Origin: CAADGN01 sp035443945
GTDB taxonomy: Bacteria > Planctomycetota > Phycisphaerae > Phycisphaerales > UBA1924
Assembly: GCA_035443945.1 (NCBI GenBank)
Contig: DAOMNQ010000031.1
Span: 1-36,207, forward strand
Direction: 5' to 3'
DNA: 36,207 nucleotides
The notes beneath the pieces were generated by a model. The model ran no database searches, was not told where the DNA came from, and saw only the letters and a list, made by a program, of their open reading frames with translations. This document shows, piece after piece, positions 25,418 through 33,701 of the stretch. A program made the position numbers and the translations under genes. Position 1 is the first letter of the stretch. Every line of letters begins with the position of its first letter.

Positions 25418-26932
25418 ATGGGCGAGGCTCCCCCACTGCTCGAGGCACGCGGGCTGGTCAAGGTATACCCCGGCGTGCGCGCGCTCGACGGCGCAGACTT
25501 CACGCTGCGCGCGGGCGAGGTCAACGCCCTCATGGGCGAGAACGGCGCGGGCAAGTCCACGCTCATCAAGGCGTTGACCGGCGCGGTGGCGCCCGACGCG
25601 GGCGAGGTGCGGCTGGACGGGCGCGTCGTTCGCCCGCGGTCGCCCGTCGAGGCGCAGAGACTGGGCATCAGCACGGTGTATCAGGAGGTGAATCTCGCGC
25701 CAAACCTGTCGCTGGCGGAGAACCTGCTGCTCGGCAGGCAGCCGCGCCGGTTCGGGTTGATCGACCGGCGGGCGGTTCGCCGTCGGGCCGAGGCGATCAT
25801 GGCTGGACTGGGCGTGCGCGCGGACGTGGGGCGGCCGCTCGGGTCGCTACCTATCGCGGTGCAGCAGATGGCCGCGATCGGGCGCGCGCTGGACCTCGAC
25901 GCCCGCGTTCTCGTCCTCGACGAGCCGACGTCGAGTCTCGACGCGGAGGAGACGGCGCGGCTGTTCGGCGTGGTGCGCAGCCTGACGGCGCGGGGCATGG
26001 GCGTGGTGTTCATCACACACTTCATCGGGCAGGTGTACGAGGTGTGCGGGCGCATCACGGTGATGCGCGGCGGGCGGGTGGTCGCGGTGCGGGACGCGGG
26101 CGGCCTGCCGCGACTGGAACTCGTGGCGCTCATGCTCGGCGTGTCGATGGACGAGGCGAGCGCGATCGAGCGTGCGCACGCGCGGGCCGGCTCGTCGGCG
26201 GAGGTGGCGATGCGCGCGCGCGGGCTGCGGCGCGGGCGGGTCGGGCCGATCGACCTGGACCTGCGGCGCGGCGGCGCGCTCGGCTTGGCGGGGCTGCTCG
26301 GGTCGGGGCGCACCGAGACCGCCCGCATGATCGCCGGCGCGGACCGGCACGAGAGCGGCCGCGTCGAAATTGACGGGCGATCCGTGCCAACCAGCCCGCC
26401 ACGCCGCGCGATCGCCGCGGGTGTCGCGCTCTGCCCGGAGGACCGCAAGGCGGAGGCGATCCTGCCGGGGCTGTCCGTGCGCGAGAACATTGCGCTCGCC
26501 GTGCAGGCGCGCCAAGGGTGGTGGCGTCCGATCGGACGGCGCGCTCAGCGCAACCTGGCCGAGCGGTTCGTGCGCTCGCTCCGAATCGCAACGCCGGGCG
26601 TCGAGAAGCCGGCCGGCGAACTGAGCGGCGGCAACCAGCAGAAAGTAGTGCTGGCGCGCTGGCTGGCCGCAGAGCCTCGGGTGCTGCTTCTGGATGAGCC
26701 GACGCGGGGCATCGACGTGGGCGCGAAGGCCGAGATCGAGCGCCTGGTGGGCGACCTGTGCGCGCGCGGCGTGGCGGTGCTGTTCATCTCGTCGGAGGTC
26801 GAGGAGGTCGCCCGCGTGTGCGACCGCGTGCTGGTGCTGCGCGATGGGCGCGTAGCGGGCGAACTGTCCGGCGAGGGCGTGACGGTCGCCGCGGTGATGC
26901 GGCTGATCGCGGCGGAGGGCGAGCGTGCGTGA
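25418..26932 (+). CDS. ytfR: Galactofuranose-type ABC transporter, tandem ATPase subunit
   Basis: A 504-residue protein from the ATG at 25418; a GTG eight codons earlier is a weaker alternative. It carries two nucleotide-binding domains. The first has Walker A GENGAGKST (40-48), the Q-loop STVYQEVNL, and Walker B VLVLDEPTSSLD; its signature region reads LPIAVQQMAAIGRAL. The second has the degenerate Walker A GLLGSGRTETA usual for sugar ABC ATPases, a good signature LSGGNQQK, and LLLDEPTRGID. FGLIDRR, CPEDRK and QGWWRPI are shared with E. coli YtfR. It powers import by the two permeases that follow. Its 3' end overlaps the ytfT start by eight bases. Confidence 0.93.
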   Translation: MGEAPPLLEARGLVKVYPGVRALDGADFTLRAGEVNALMGENGAGKSTLIKALTGAVAPDAGEVRLDGRVVRPRSPVEAQRLGISTVYQEVNLAPNLSLAENLLLGRQPRRFGLIDRRAVRRRAEAIMAGLGVRADVGRPLGSLPIAVQQMAAIGRALDLDARVLVLDEPTSSLDAEETARLFGVVRSLTARGMGVVFITHFIGQVYEVCGRITVMRGGRVVAVRDAGGLPRLELVALMLGVSMDEASAIERAHARAGSSAEVAMRARGLRRGRVGPIDLDLRRGGALGLAGLLGSGRTETARMIAGADRHESGRVEIDGRSVPTSPPRRAIAAGVALCPEDRKAEAILPGLSVRENIALAVQARQGWWRPIGRRAQRNLAERFVRSLRIATPGVEKPAGELSGGNQQKVVLARWLAAEPRVLLLDEPTRGIDVGAKAEIERLVGDLCARGVAVLFISSEVEEVARVCDRVLVLRDGRVAGELSGEGVTVAAVMRLIAAEGERA

Positions 26933-27917
26933 CTCGGCGCGGGCAGCGCTGCGGGCGATCGGGCGGGCCGCGCCGGCCGCGGCGGCGGTCGGGCTGCTGC
27001 TGGCGTTCAACGCGGGGTTCACGCCGGGGTTCTTCGACCTGACGGTCGTCGATGGCCGGCTCGCGGGATCGCTGGTGGACGTGCTGAACCGGGGCGCGGT
27101 GGTGGCGCTGCTCGCGCTGGGCATGGCCCTCGTCATCGCGACGGGCGGGGTGGACCTCTCGGTCGGCGCAGTGATGGCGATCGCGGGCGCGACGGCGGCG
27201 ACGCTGGTGGCGCAGCACGGCGCAAGCCCGTGGGCGGCCGTCGCGGGCGCACTCGCCGTCGGGGCGGCGGCGGGGGCGTTCAACGGCGCGCTCGTCGCCG
27301 TGGCGGGCGTGCAGCCGATCGTGGCCACGCTCGTGCTGATGGTCGCGGGGCGAGGGGCGGCGCAACTGCTCACCGGCGGGCAGATCATCACGTTCAACGA
27401 TCCCGTGCTGAACTTCATCGACGGGGGCTTCGTCGCGGGCGTGCCGATGCCGGTGCTGATCGGCGCTGGCGCCCTCGCGCTGGGCCTCGCGCTCACTCGC
27501 GGCACGGCCCTGGGCCTGTTCATCGAGGCGACGGGCGACAACGAGCGCGCGGCACGCCTCGCGGGCGTGCGCGTGCGGATCGTGAAGGCGTCGGCCTACG
27601 CGCTCTGCGGTGTGGGGTCGGCGGTCGCTGGGCTGCTCGCCGTGAGCGACATCCGGGCCGCCGACGCGAACAACGCCGGGCTGTACCTGGAACTGGACGC
27701 CATCCTGGCGGCGGTGCTGGGGGGCACATCGCTGCGCGGCGGCCGGTTCTCCCTCGTCGGGGCCGTGCTGGGCGCGCTGTTCATCCAGGGGCTGACAACG
27801 ACGCTCTACCTTCACGACGTCAGCCCGAACGCGACACTGGCGGTGAAGGCGGGCGCAGTGCTGGCGGTGTGCCTGGCGGTGTCGGAGCGGGTGAGGGCGT
27901 GGGTGAAGTGGAAGTGA
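26925..27917 (+). CDS. ytfT: Galactofuranose-type ABC transporter, permease 1
   Basis: A 330-residue integral membrane protein starting at a GTG (VRDSARAALRAIGR) that overlaps the end of ytfR. It has about eight to ten hydrophobic segments, and the branched-chain/ribose-type permease signature ALGMALVIATGGVDLSVGAV near residue 65-85 is diagnostic of the RbsC/YtfT family. AARLAGVRVRIVKASAYALC is the cytoplasmic coupling loop and LDAILAAVLGGTSLRGGRFS the conserved late loop. It forms the membrane channel with YjfF. Assignment to YtfT rather than generic RbsC rests on gene order and on NGGFIDG-like spacing (VLNFIDGGFVAG). Confidence 0.9.
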   Translation: MRDSARAALRAIGRAAPAAAAVGLLLAFNAGFTPGFFDLTVVDGRLAGSLVDVLNRGAVVALLALGMALVIATGGVDLSVGAVMAIAGATAATLVAQHGASPWAAVAGALAVGAAAGAFNGALVAVAGVQPIVATLVLMVAGRGAAQLLTGGQIITFNDPVLNFIDGGFVAGVPMPVLIGAGALALGLALTRGTALGLFIEATGDNERAARLAGVRVRIVKASAYALCGVGSAVAGLLAVSDIRAADANNAGLYLELDAILAAVLGGTSLRGGRFSLVGAVLGALFIQGLTTTLYLHDVSPNATLAVKAGAVLAVCLAVSERVRAWVKWK

Positions 27918-27928
27918 CGGAGTGACGG

Positions 27929-28930
27929 ATGGTACAGCGGCCTGCTCGATTCCGGTTCCTTCGCGTGCTTCGCGCCCTTCGCGTTCAGGGGCTGCTCTCG
28001 CCGCAGGACGTGCCGCTGGCGGCGACGGTCGGCGTGCTGCTCGCGCTCTTCGCGGCCTGCGCGGTCGCGTTCCCGGGGTTTCTGTCGCCGGGCGTGGCCC
28101 GCAACCTGCTTGTGGGCAACGCCGTGCTCGGGCTGGTCTGCGTCGGCATGACGTTCGTCATCATTTCCGGCGGGATTGACCTGTCGGTCGGCGCGGCGAT
28201 CGGGTTCTCGGGCATCCTCATCGCCTCGCTCGTGCAGCAGGGGTGGCACCCGCTGCCGACGTTCGGCGTGGCGCTGGCGATCGGCACGGCGGGTGGGGCG
28301 GCGATGGGCACGCTCATTCACGGTTTCGCGCTCCCGCCGTTCCTCGTCACGCTCGCGGGCATGTTCCTGTATCGCGGCGGCGCGCTGATGGTGAGCGAGC
28401 GGTCCATCACGATCCGCCACCCGTTCCACCGCACGTTCGCGGAGTGGGGCTCAGGCACGGTGCCGCCGGCGGTGGTGATGTTCATCGCTGCGGCCGCCGC
28501 GGGGTTCGTTGTCGCGCGGTGCACGCGGTTCGGCCGCGACGTGTACGCGCTGGGAGGCGGGGAGGAGTCCGCACGGCTGATGGGCGTGCGCGTCGCGGGC
28601 GTGAAGGTGCGCGTCTATGCCATCAGCGGGCTGTGCGCTGCGCTGGCGGGCGTGGCGATGACGCTGGCGACCGGCGCTGGCAACGCGACGGCGGGGCACT
28701 TGGCCGAACTGGACGCGATCGCTGCGGTGGTGATCGGGGGGACGCCGCTCTCGGGGGGGGCGGGATCGATGGTGGGCACGGTGGCGGGCGTGCTGATCTT
28801 CGGGCTGATCCAGGAGGCGATGCCCCGCGCGGGAGTGACGAACTCGTGGTGGTTCCGCATCGCCGTCGGCGGGCTGCTGCTGGGGTTTGTGCTGCTCCAG
28901 CGGGGGGTGGAGGGGAGGCGGGGGCGCTAA
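27929..28930 (+). CDS. yjfF: Galactofuranose-type ABC transporter, permease 2
   Basis: A 333-residue integral membrane protein, 11 bases after ytfT. The family core starts at about residue 24 (LSPQDVPLAATVGVLLALFA). VGMTFVIISGGIDLSVGAAI is the permease signature, SARLMGVRVAGVKVRVYAIS the coupling loop, and LDAIAAVVIGGTPLSGGAGS the late loop. The first ~22 residues (MVQRPARFRFLRVLRALRVQ) are not family-like: they are encoded by a short dispersed repeat (27959-27985) that seems to have supplied or lengthened the N-terminus. A start further inside (GTG near the LSPQDVPLAA segment) is possible. Last gene of the esterase-transporter operon. Confidence 0.9.
   Translation: MVQRPARFRFLRVLRALRVQGLLSPQDVPLAATVGVLLALFAACAVAFPGFLSPGVARNLLVGNAVLGLVCVGMTFVIISGGIDLSVGAAIGFSGILIASLVQQGWHPLPTFGVALAIGTAGGAAMGTLIHGFALPPFLVTLAGMFLYRGGALMVSERSITIRHPFHRTFAEWGSGTVPPAVVMFIAAAAAGFVVARCTRFGRDVYALGGGEESARLMGVRVAGVKVRVYAISGLCAALAGVAMTLATGAGNATAGHLAELDAIAAVVIGGTPLSGGAGSMVGTVAGVLIFGLIQEAMPRAGVTNSWWFRIAVGGLLLGFVLLQRGVEGRRGR
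27959..27985 (+). repeat. Triplicated 9-bp CTTCGCGxx repeat at the yjfF 5' end
   Basis: Three consecutive 9-base units, CTTCGCGTG, CTTCGCGCC and CTTCGCGTT, encode the Leu/Arg-rich FLRVLRALRV stretch of the predicted permease N-terminus. The reverse complement (ACGCGAAGG-type units) resembles a small repeat scattered in many environmental bacterial genomes; that identification is from memory. Confidence 0.55.
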
Positions 28931-28942
28931 CTCCGTCCTCGT

Positions 28943-29148
28943 TCACAGGTCGCCCATCTCCACTGCTCGTCCGCACTCAGGGCAGATTGGCTGACCGACG
29001 CCGCGCAGGTTGTACTTGCACGCCCGGCACAGGGCGTCGTGATCGGCGAGGTGAGCGACGACGAGCGGCTCGACGCCGCCGACGCTGGCGACGCCTCCAC
29101 CAGGTGCTGCTTCGTCAGCGTGTACCGGAGTTCGATCGGCGTCTCCAT
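28943..29148 (-). pseudogene. Frameshifted small zinc-ribbon protein gene
   Basis: The start at 29148 reads METPIELRYTLTKQHLVEA, a credible protein N-terminus, but that frame then turns into Ser/Ala filler. A second frame starting in the same GCGTCG-rich stretch (about 29085-29095) continues as GGVEPLVVAHLADHDALCRA, then CKYNLRG, and ends with CPECGRAVEMGDL at 28943. C-x-x-C…C-x-x-C of the form CxxCxYxLRG…CPECG is the planctomycete-type zinc ribbon. Joining the two frames gives a sensible ~65-residue protein, so one frameshift is inferred, either real decay or a sequencing slip. It is divergent from thiL and convergent with yjfF. Confidence 0.55.
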
Positions 29149-29179
29149 GCCCGGCGAGTCTACCGATAGACTCTTCCGC

Positions 29180-30097
29180 ATGCGTGAGTCCGACCTGCTC
29201 GCCCACGTCTACGCCATCGCGTCGGGAGCCGATGCCGCCGGGGCGGGGGTTCTCGTCGGCCCGGGGGACGACTGCGCCGTCGTGCGCACGCCGGGCGGCG
29301 ATGAACTGCTGCTCACGGTGGACCAGGTCGTCGAGGGGCGGCACTTCGAACCGGGGACGCCCGTGGACCTGATCGCCCGCAAGGCCGTCGCGCGGTCGAT
29401 TTCGGACATCGCCGCGATGGGCGGCGTGCCGGCGTCGGGGCTGGCCGCGGGGGTGCTGCCGGAGGGGTACGAGCGGGGGCGCGAGTTGTGCGAGGCGTTG
29501 CACCGTTGGGGCCTGCACTGGCGGTGCCCGATCGTGGGTGGCGACATCGCGACGGGGCCGGGGCCGCTCACGATCAGCGTGACGGTGGTCGGGCGGATGG
29601 ACGGCGTGAAGCCGGTCCTGCGCAGCGGCGCGCTGCCCGGTGATGAACTCTGGCTGACCGGTCAGGTGGGCGGGTCGTTCGAGTCCGGGTGGCACCTGCG
29701 GTTCGAGCCGCGCCTGGAGGCGGGGCTCGCGGCGGCGCGGTCCGGGATGGTCCACGCGATGATCGACCTCTCGGACGGGCTTGGGCGCGACGCGGGTCGG
29801 ATCGGTGCGGCCTCCGGCGTGCGTCTCGTGATCGACGGCGCGAAGATTCCCGTCAGCCACGGGTGCCGCGACTGGTGGCAGGCCGTGGGCGAGGGCGAAG
29901 ACTACGAACTGCTCATGTGCGTCGCTGCGATCGACGGCCGCTCGGAGATCCGCCCGTTCGACGCCGCGCCGCCGCTGATCGGGCCGATCGGCGTGGTCCG
30001 TGCCTGCCGCGGGGGCGAGGCGCCGGGGGCGACGATCGTGGACGCCGATGGGCGCGGGCACGACGTGGGCGAGATGGGGTGGGACCACGTGGGGTAG
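29180..30097 (+). CDS. thiL: Thiamine-monophosphate kinase
   Basis: A 305-residue cytoplasmic enzyme that phosphorylates thiamine monophosphate to thiamine diphosphate with ATP, the last step of cofactor synthesis. The ATG at 29180 begins MRESDLLAHVYAIASGADAA. ThiL signatures are present in order: VGPGDDCAVVRTPGGDELLL with the Mg-ATP aspartates, VDQVVEGRHF, ARKAVARSISDIAAMGG, GGDIATGPG, MIDLSDGLGRDAGRIGAASG and GEGEDYELL. It is slightly shorter than E. coli ThiL (325) but complete. It seems to stand alone, 31 bases from the divergent zinc-ribbon remnant and ~70 bases before the next gene. No TPP riboswitch was recognised upstream. Confidence 0.93.
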   Translation: MRESDLLAHVYAIASGADAAGAGVLVGPGDDCAVVRTPGGDELLLTVDQVVEGRHFEPGTPVDLIARKAVARSISDIAAMGGVPASGLAAGVLPEGYERGRELCEALHRWGLHWRCPIVGGDIATGPGPLTISVTVVGRMDGVKPVLRSGALPGDELWLTGQVGGSFESGWHLRFEPRLEAGLAAARSGMVHAMIDLSDGLGRDAGRIGAASGVRLVIDGAKIPVSHGCRDWWQAVGEGEDYELLMCVAAIDGRSEIRPFDAAPPLIGPIGVVRACRGGEAPGATIVDADGRGHDVGEMGWDHVG

Positions 30098-30165
30098 GGG
30101 CTTGACGGGAGGCTGATGGCGCCGCGGAAGGCGTGGTATGCTCGGTCCGATCCGAGGGATGGGCT

Positions 30166-32481
30166 ATGCCGATCGTCTTCGCCATCGCCATCTTCGTCGC
30201 GGCCGCGCTGCTGTTCATCGTGCAGCCGCTGGCCGCGAAACTCTTCCTGCCGGTGTTCGGCGGGACGCCGGCGGTCTGGAACACGGCGATGCTGTTCTTT
30301 CAGACCGCGCTGCTGGGCGGGTACCTCTATGCACACCTGCTCACGACGCGCGTGGCGGCGCGGTGGCAGGGCGCGGTGCACGGCGTGGTGCTGCTGGCGG
30401 CGTTCGTCGCGCTACCGATCGCGGTGCCGGAGGCGCGGCTGGGGCTGGCGTCGGGCGCGCCGCCGTCGCTCGCGCTGCTCGCGCTGCTGGGGATCGCGGT
30501 GGGGCTGCCGTACTTCGCCGTGGCGAGCGCGGGACCGCTGCTGCAGCGGTGGTTCAGCCTGACGCCGCACAAGGGGGCGGGCGACCCGTACTTTCTGTAC
30601 GCCGCGAGCAACGCAGGGAGCCTGCTGGGCCTGCTCGCGTACCCGCTCGTGCTCGGGCCTGCGCTGGGCCTGAAGGAGCAGGGCGTCGCGTGGACGATCG
30701 GCTACGCGGCGTTCGTGCTGCTGGCCGCGGCGTGCGCGGTGGCGGTGATGCGCGCGGGACGGAAGACGACCGACCCCGCCGCAGATGCCGGGGCGCCGAA
30801 CACGAAGCCCTCGCGGCCCGCGATTGCGCTTTCCTGTTCGCTTTTCGGTTTTCGGTTTTCGCTCTCCCCTCGCGTAGCGTGGGTTGCGCTGGCGTTCCTG
30901 CCGTCGAGCCTGATGCTCGGCGTGACGCAGTACGTCACGACGGACGTAGCGGCGATCCCGCTGCTGTGGGTGCTGCCGCTGGGCGTGTACCTGCTGACGT
31001 TCATCCTGGCGTTCTCGCGCCGGTCGCTTGCGTCGTCCGGGCCGACGCACGCCAGCCGCGTGACGAAGACGTGGAAGGTGCTGGCGGTCGGGGTCGCGCT
31101 GGCGTTCCTGATGCAGGCTCACAACCCGATCGCCGCGCTGGTCGTGCTGCACCTGGCCGCGCTCTTCGCGGGCGGGCTGCTCTGTCACGGTCGGCTCGCC
31201 TCGCTGCGCCCGGAGCCGGCGCGGCTGACTGAGTTCTACCTGCTGATCTCGGTGGGCGGCGCGTTGGGCGGCGTGTTCAACGCGCTCATCGCGCCGGTCG
31301 TCTTCAACGACGTGCTCGAGTACCCGCTGGTCATCGCGCTGGCCTGCCTGGCCATCCCGCGGACGCCGAAGCCCGCGCAGCCGCCCGCGGCGAAGAAGCA
31401 CCCCCCGAGCGCGAAGGAGCAGCGCGAGGCCGGCCCGACGTGGCGCGACGCCTTCGACTTCGCAGCGCCCGTGCTGTTCCCCGTCGGCCTCGTCCTGTGG
31501 ATCGTGCTGATGCGGGCGTGGATCAAGACGAACCACGGCGGGGGTCCGGGCATCAACCAGCAGGCGCTGCTGGTCGGTGTGCCCGCGTTCGCCGCGTACC
31601 TCGCGTCGGGCAGGCCGCTCGCGTTCGCGCTCTCGCTCGCGGTGCTGATGGGCGCGGGGACGGTCGGCGCGACGCAGGGCGTGCGCGTGCTGCACAAGGA
31701 CCGGACCTTCTTCGGCGTGCACACGATCACGCTGTCCGAGTCGGGCCGAACCGTCACGCTGCTGCACGGCACAACCATCCACGGGCTCGAGAGCCGAGGC
31801 ACGCCTATCGCCGGCATACCGATCGCCTACTACCACCCGGACGGACCGGGCGGGTCGATCATGGCCACATTCGGCGCAACCGCACAACGCATCGGGGTTG
31901 TCGGGCTTGGGTCTGGTTCGCTGGCCGGGTACGGTCGGCCCGGGCAGCGGTTCGACTACTTCGAGATCGACCCGCACGTCGTCTGGATCGCACGCGACTC
32001 GGGGCACTTCACCTTCGTGCCGAACTCGAAGGCCGAGATCCGCTACATCCTCGGCGACGGCCGGCTCACGCTGCGTAACGAGCCTGACGGACAGTATGAC
32101 CTGCTCATCCTCGACGCCTTCAGTTCGGACTCCATCCCCATCCACCTCATGACGCGGGAGGCGTTCGAGGTCTACAGGGCCAGACTCGCGCCCGACGGCG
32201 TGATCGCGCTGCACGTCTCGAACCGGAACCTCGACCTGCCCCCGGTGGTGGCCGCGCTTGCCGACGACGCCTCGCTGCACGGGCTGATCCGGCAGGATGA
32301 GGAGGATGAGACTCGCAGCGCGGGCCGCTTCGGATGCACGTGGATCGTGCTCTCGCCGTCGCGGGAGACGCTCCGGCGCATCGAGCCGGACGCCCGCTGG
32401 CTGCCGCTGACGCCCCCGCCCGGCTTCCCGGTCTGGACAGACAACCACGCCGACATCCTGCGCATCCTGCGCTGGCTGTAG
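30166..32481 (+). CDS. Fused membrane-transporter/spermidine-synthase-like protein
   Basis: A 771-residue protein from the ATG at 30166 (MPIVFAIAIFVAAALLFIVQ). The first ~560 residues hold about ten or more hydrophobic helices in the arrangement of 'fused MFS/spermidine synthase' proteins (QPLAAKLFLPVFGGTPAVWN, DPYFLYAASNAGSLLGLLAY, GVTQYVTTDVAAIPLLWVLP, LISVGGALGGVFNALIAP). Residues ~570-740 are a SpeE-like methyltransferase fold with VVGLGSGSLAGYG, YFEIDPHVV and LLILDAFSSDSIPIHLMTRE. Whether it makes polyamines is uncertain in this family, since the substrate residues of true SpeE are only partly conserved. A low-complexity in-frame insertion lies near residues 220-237. It is followed 15 bases later by aroC. 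Confidence 0.87.
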   Translation: MPIVFAIAIFVAAALLFIVQPLAAKLFLPVFGGTPAVWNTAMLFFQTALLGGYLYAHLLTTRVAARWQGAVHGVVLLAAFVALPIAVPEARLGLASGAPPSLALLALLGIAVGLPYFAVASAGPLLQRWFSLTPHKGAGDPYFLYAASNAGSLLGLLAYPLVLGPALGLKEQGVAWTIGYAAFVLLAAACAVAVMRAGRKTTDPAADAGAPNTKPSRPAIALSCSLFGFRFSLSPRVAWVALAFLPSSLMLGVTQYVTTDVAAIPLLWVLPLGVYLLTFILAFSRRSLASSGPTHASRVTKTWKVLAVGVALAFLMQAHNPIAALVVLHLAALFAGGLLCHGRLASLRPEPARLTEFYLLISVGGALGGVFNALIAPVVFNDVLEYPLVIALACLAIPRTPKPAQPPAAKKHPPSAKEQREAGPTWRDAFDFAAPVLFPVGLVLWIVLMRAWIKTNHGGGPGINQQALLVGVPAFAAYLASGRPLAFALSLAVLMGAGTVGATQGVRVLHKDRTFFGVHTITLSESGRTVTLLHGTTIHGLESRGTPIAGIPIAYYHPDGPGGSIMATFGATAQRIGVVGLGSGSLAGYGRPGQRFDYFEIDPHVVWIARDSGHFTFVPNSKAEIRYILGDGRLTLRNEPDGQYDLLILDAFSSDSIPIHLMTREAFEVYRARLAPDGVIALHVSNRNLDLPPVVAALADDASLHGLIRQDEEDETRSAGRFGCTWIVLSPSRETLRRIEPDARWLPLTPPPGFPVWTDNHADILRILRWL
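30824..30873 (+). repeat. TTTTCGG-type low-complexity insertion inside the fused transporter gene
   Basis: The stretch contains three successive 7-base units, TTTTCGG, TTTTCGG and TTTTCGC, flanked by TTTCC and CTCTCCC. It is far more T-rich than the surrounding gene. It reads in frame as SCSLFGFRFSLSPR between two membrane segments, in a place where homologues have a variable cytoplasmic or periplasmic loop. Confidence 0.5.
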
Positions 32482-32496
32482 CGGTATGCTTCCGCC

Positions 32497-33690
32497 ATGC
32501 CACGCCTCGACTACCAGACGGCCGGCGAGTCGCACGGGCCTGCGGTCCTCTGCACCGTCACCGGCCTGCCCGCCGGACTCACGCTCGACGTGGACTTCAT
32601 CAACGTGGAACTCGCCCGGCGGCAGGGCGGCTACGGGCGCGGCGGGCGGCAGCGCATCGAAACCGACCGCGTCGAGTTCCTGTCGGGCGTGCGCCAGGGG
32701 CACACCATCGGCTCCCCCCTCACGATGATCGTCCGCAACAAGGACTCCCGGATCGACGACGCCCAGAAGACGCCGCCGGTGCATCGCCCGCGGCCGGGGC
32801 ACGCGGACCTGGCCGGGAGCGTCAAGTGGCTCACGACCGACTGCCGCGAGACGCTCGAGCGAGCGAGCGCACGCGAGACGGCGGCCCGAGTCGCGGCGGG
32901 GGCGGTGGCACGGTGCCTGCTGCGAGAGTACGGCGTCGAGGCGTTCGGCTTCGTGCGGTCCATCCTCGACGCGGAGACCGCCGTGCGGGTGACGCCCGAG
33001 AACTGGCGGGGGCTGGCGGCGGCGCGCGACGCGAGCGAGACCTATTGCCCCGATGCCACGGTGACAGAGCGGCAGTGCGAGATCATCCGGCAGGCGAAGA
33101 TCGACAAGGACACGGTCGGCGGGGTGGTGGAGGCGCACGTCTTCGGCTGCCCGCCGGGCCTCGGCTCGTGCATGGACTGGCGCGACAAACTCGACGCCCG
33201 CATCGCCTACGCCGTCATGGGCATCCAGGCGTTCAAGGCGGTCGAGATCGGGCTGGGGCGCGAGTGTGCGCTGCGCACCGGCTCCCAGGTGCACGACCCG
33301 ATCGGGTTCGAGGCCGCGAAGGTCGGGACGAACACGCTCGGCTTCGAGCGGCCGACGAACAACGCCGGCGGCACCGAGGGCGGCATGACCAACGGCCAGC
33401 CGGTGGTGGTGCGTGGCACGATGAAGCCGATCTCAACGCTGCTGCGCGGGCTGCCGAGCGTCAACCTGAACACGAAACAGCCGGAGCAGAGCCAATACGA
33501 GCGGTCGGACATCTGCGCGGTGAGCGCGGCGAGCGTGGTGATGGAGAACGTGGCGGCGTTCGAGATCGCCCGCGCCCTGCTCGACAAGTTCCCGGCGGAC
33601 TCGATGACCGAACTGGACGCGGCGTGCCGGACCTACATCAACCTCGCCCGCAGCCTGCCGCTGGACCCGCCGACGATGACGATCGCGTAG
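32497..33690 (+). CDS. aroC: Chorismate synthase
   Basis: A 397-residue cytoplasmic FMN-dependent enzyme of the shikimate pathway; it converts 5-enolpyruvylshikimate 3-phosphate to chorismate. The ATG at 32497 begins MPRLDYQTAGESHGPAVLCT. Family signatures: GESHGP near residue 10-15, RRQGGYGRGGRQRIETDRVE, RPGHADLAGSVKW, RASARETAARVAAGAVARCL and NNAGGTEGGMTNGQPVVVRG. The length and motif order are normal, so it should be functional. It follows the membrane/SpeE-like gene by 15 bases and may be cotranscribed with it, although no metabolic link is apparent. The tandem repeat at 33702 begins 11 bases after the stop codon. Confidence 0.96.
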   Translation: MPRLDYQTAGESHGPAVLCTVTGLPAGLTLDVDFINVELARRQGGYGRGGRQRIETDRVEFLSGVRQGHTIGSPLTMIVRNKDSRIDDAQKTPPVHRPRPGHADLAGSVKWLTTDCRETLERASARETAARVAAGAVARCLLREYGVEAFGFVRSILDAETAVRVTPENWRGLAAARDASETYCPDATVTERQCEIIRQAKIDKDTVGGVVEAHVFGCPPGLGSCMDWRDKLDARIAYAVMGIQAFKAVEIGLGRECALRTGSQVHDPIGFEAAKVGTNTLGFERPTNNAGGTEGGMTNGQPVVVRGTMKPISTLLRGLPSVNLNTKQPEQSQYERSDICAVSAASVVMENVAAFEIARALLDKFPADSMTELDAACRTYINLARSLPLDPPTMTIA

Positions 33691-33701
33691 GCGCTTCACT
33701 G

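Noticed and set aside
29100..29180. TPP riboswitch upstream of thiL
   Set aside because: The short gap is occupied by the divergent zinc-ribbon gene start and lacks the CUGAGA and ACCUGAU-type conserved elements.
30412..33294. A ~960-codon open frame on the minus strand opposite the fused transporter and aroC
   Set aside because: It has low-complexity Arg/His/Gln composition with no domain; the plus-strand genes are unambiguous.
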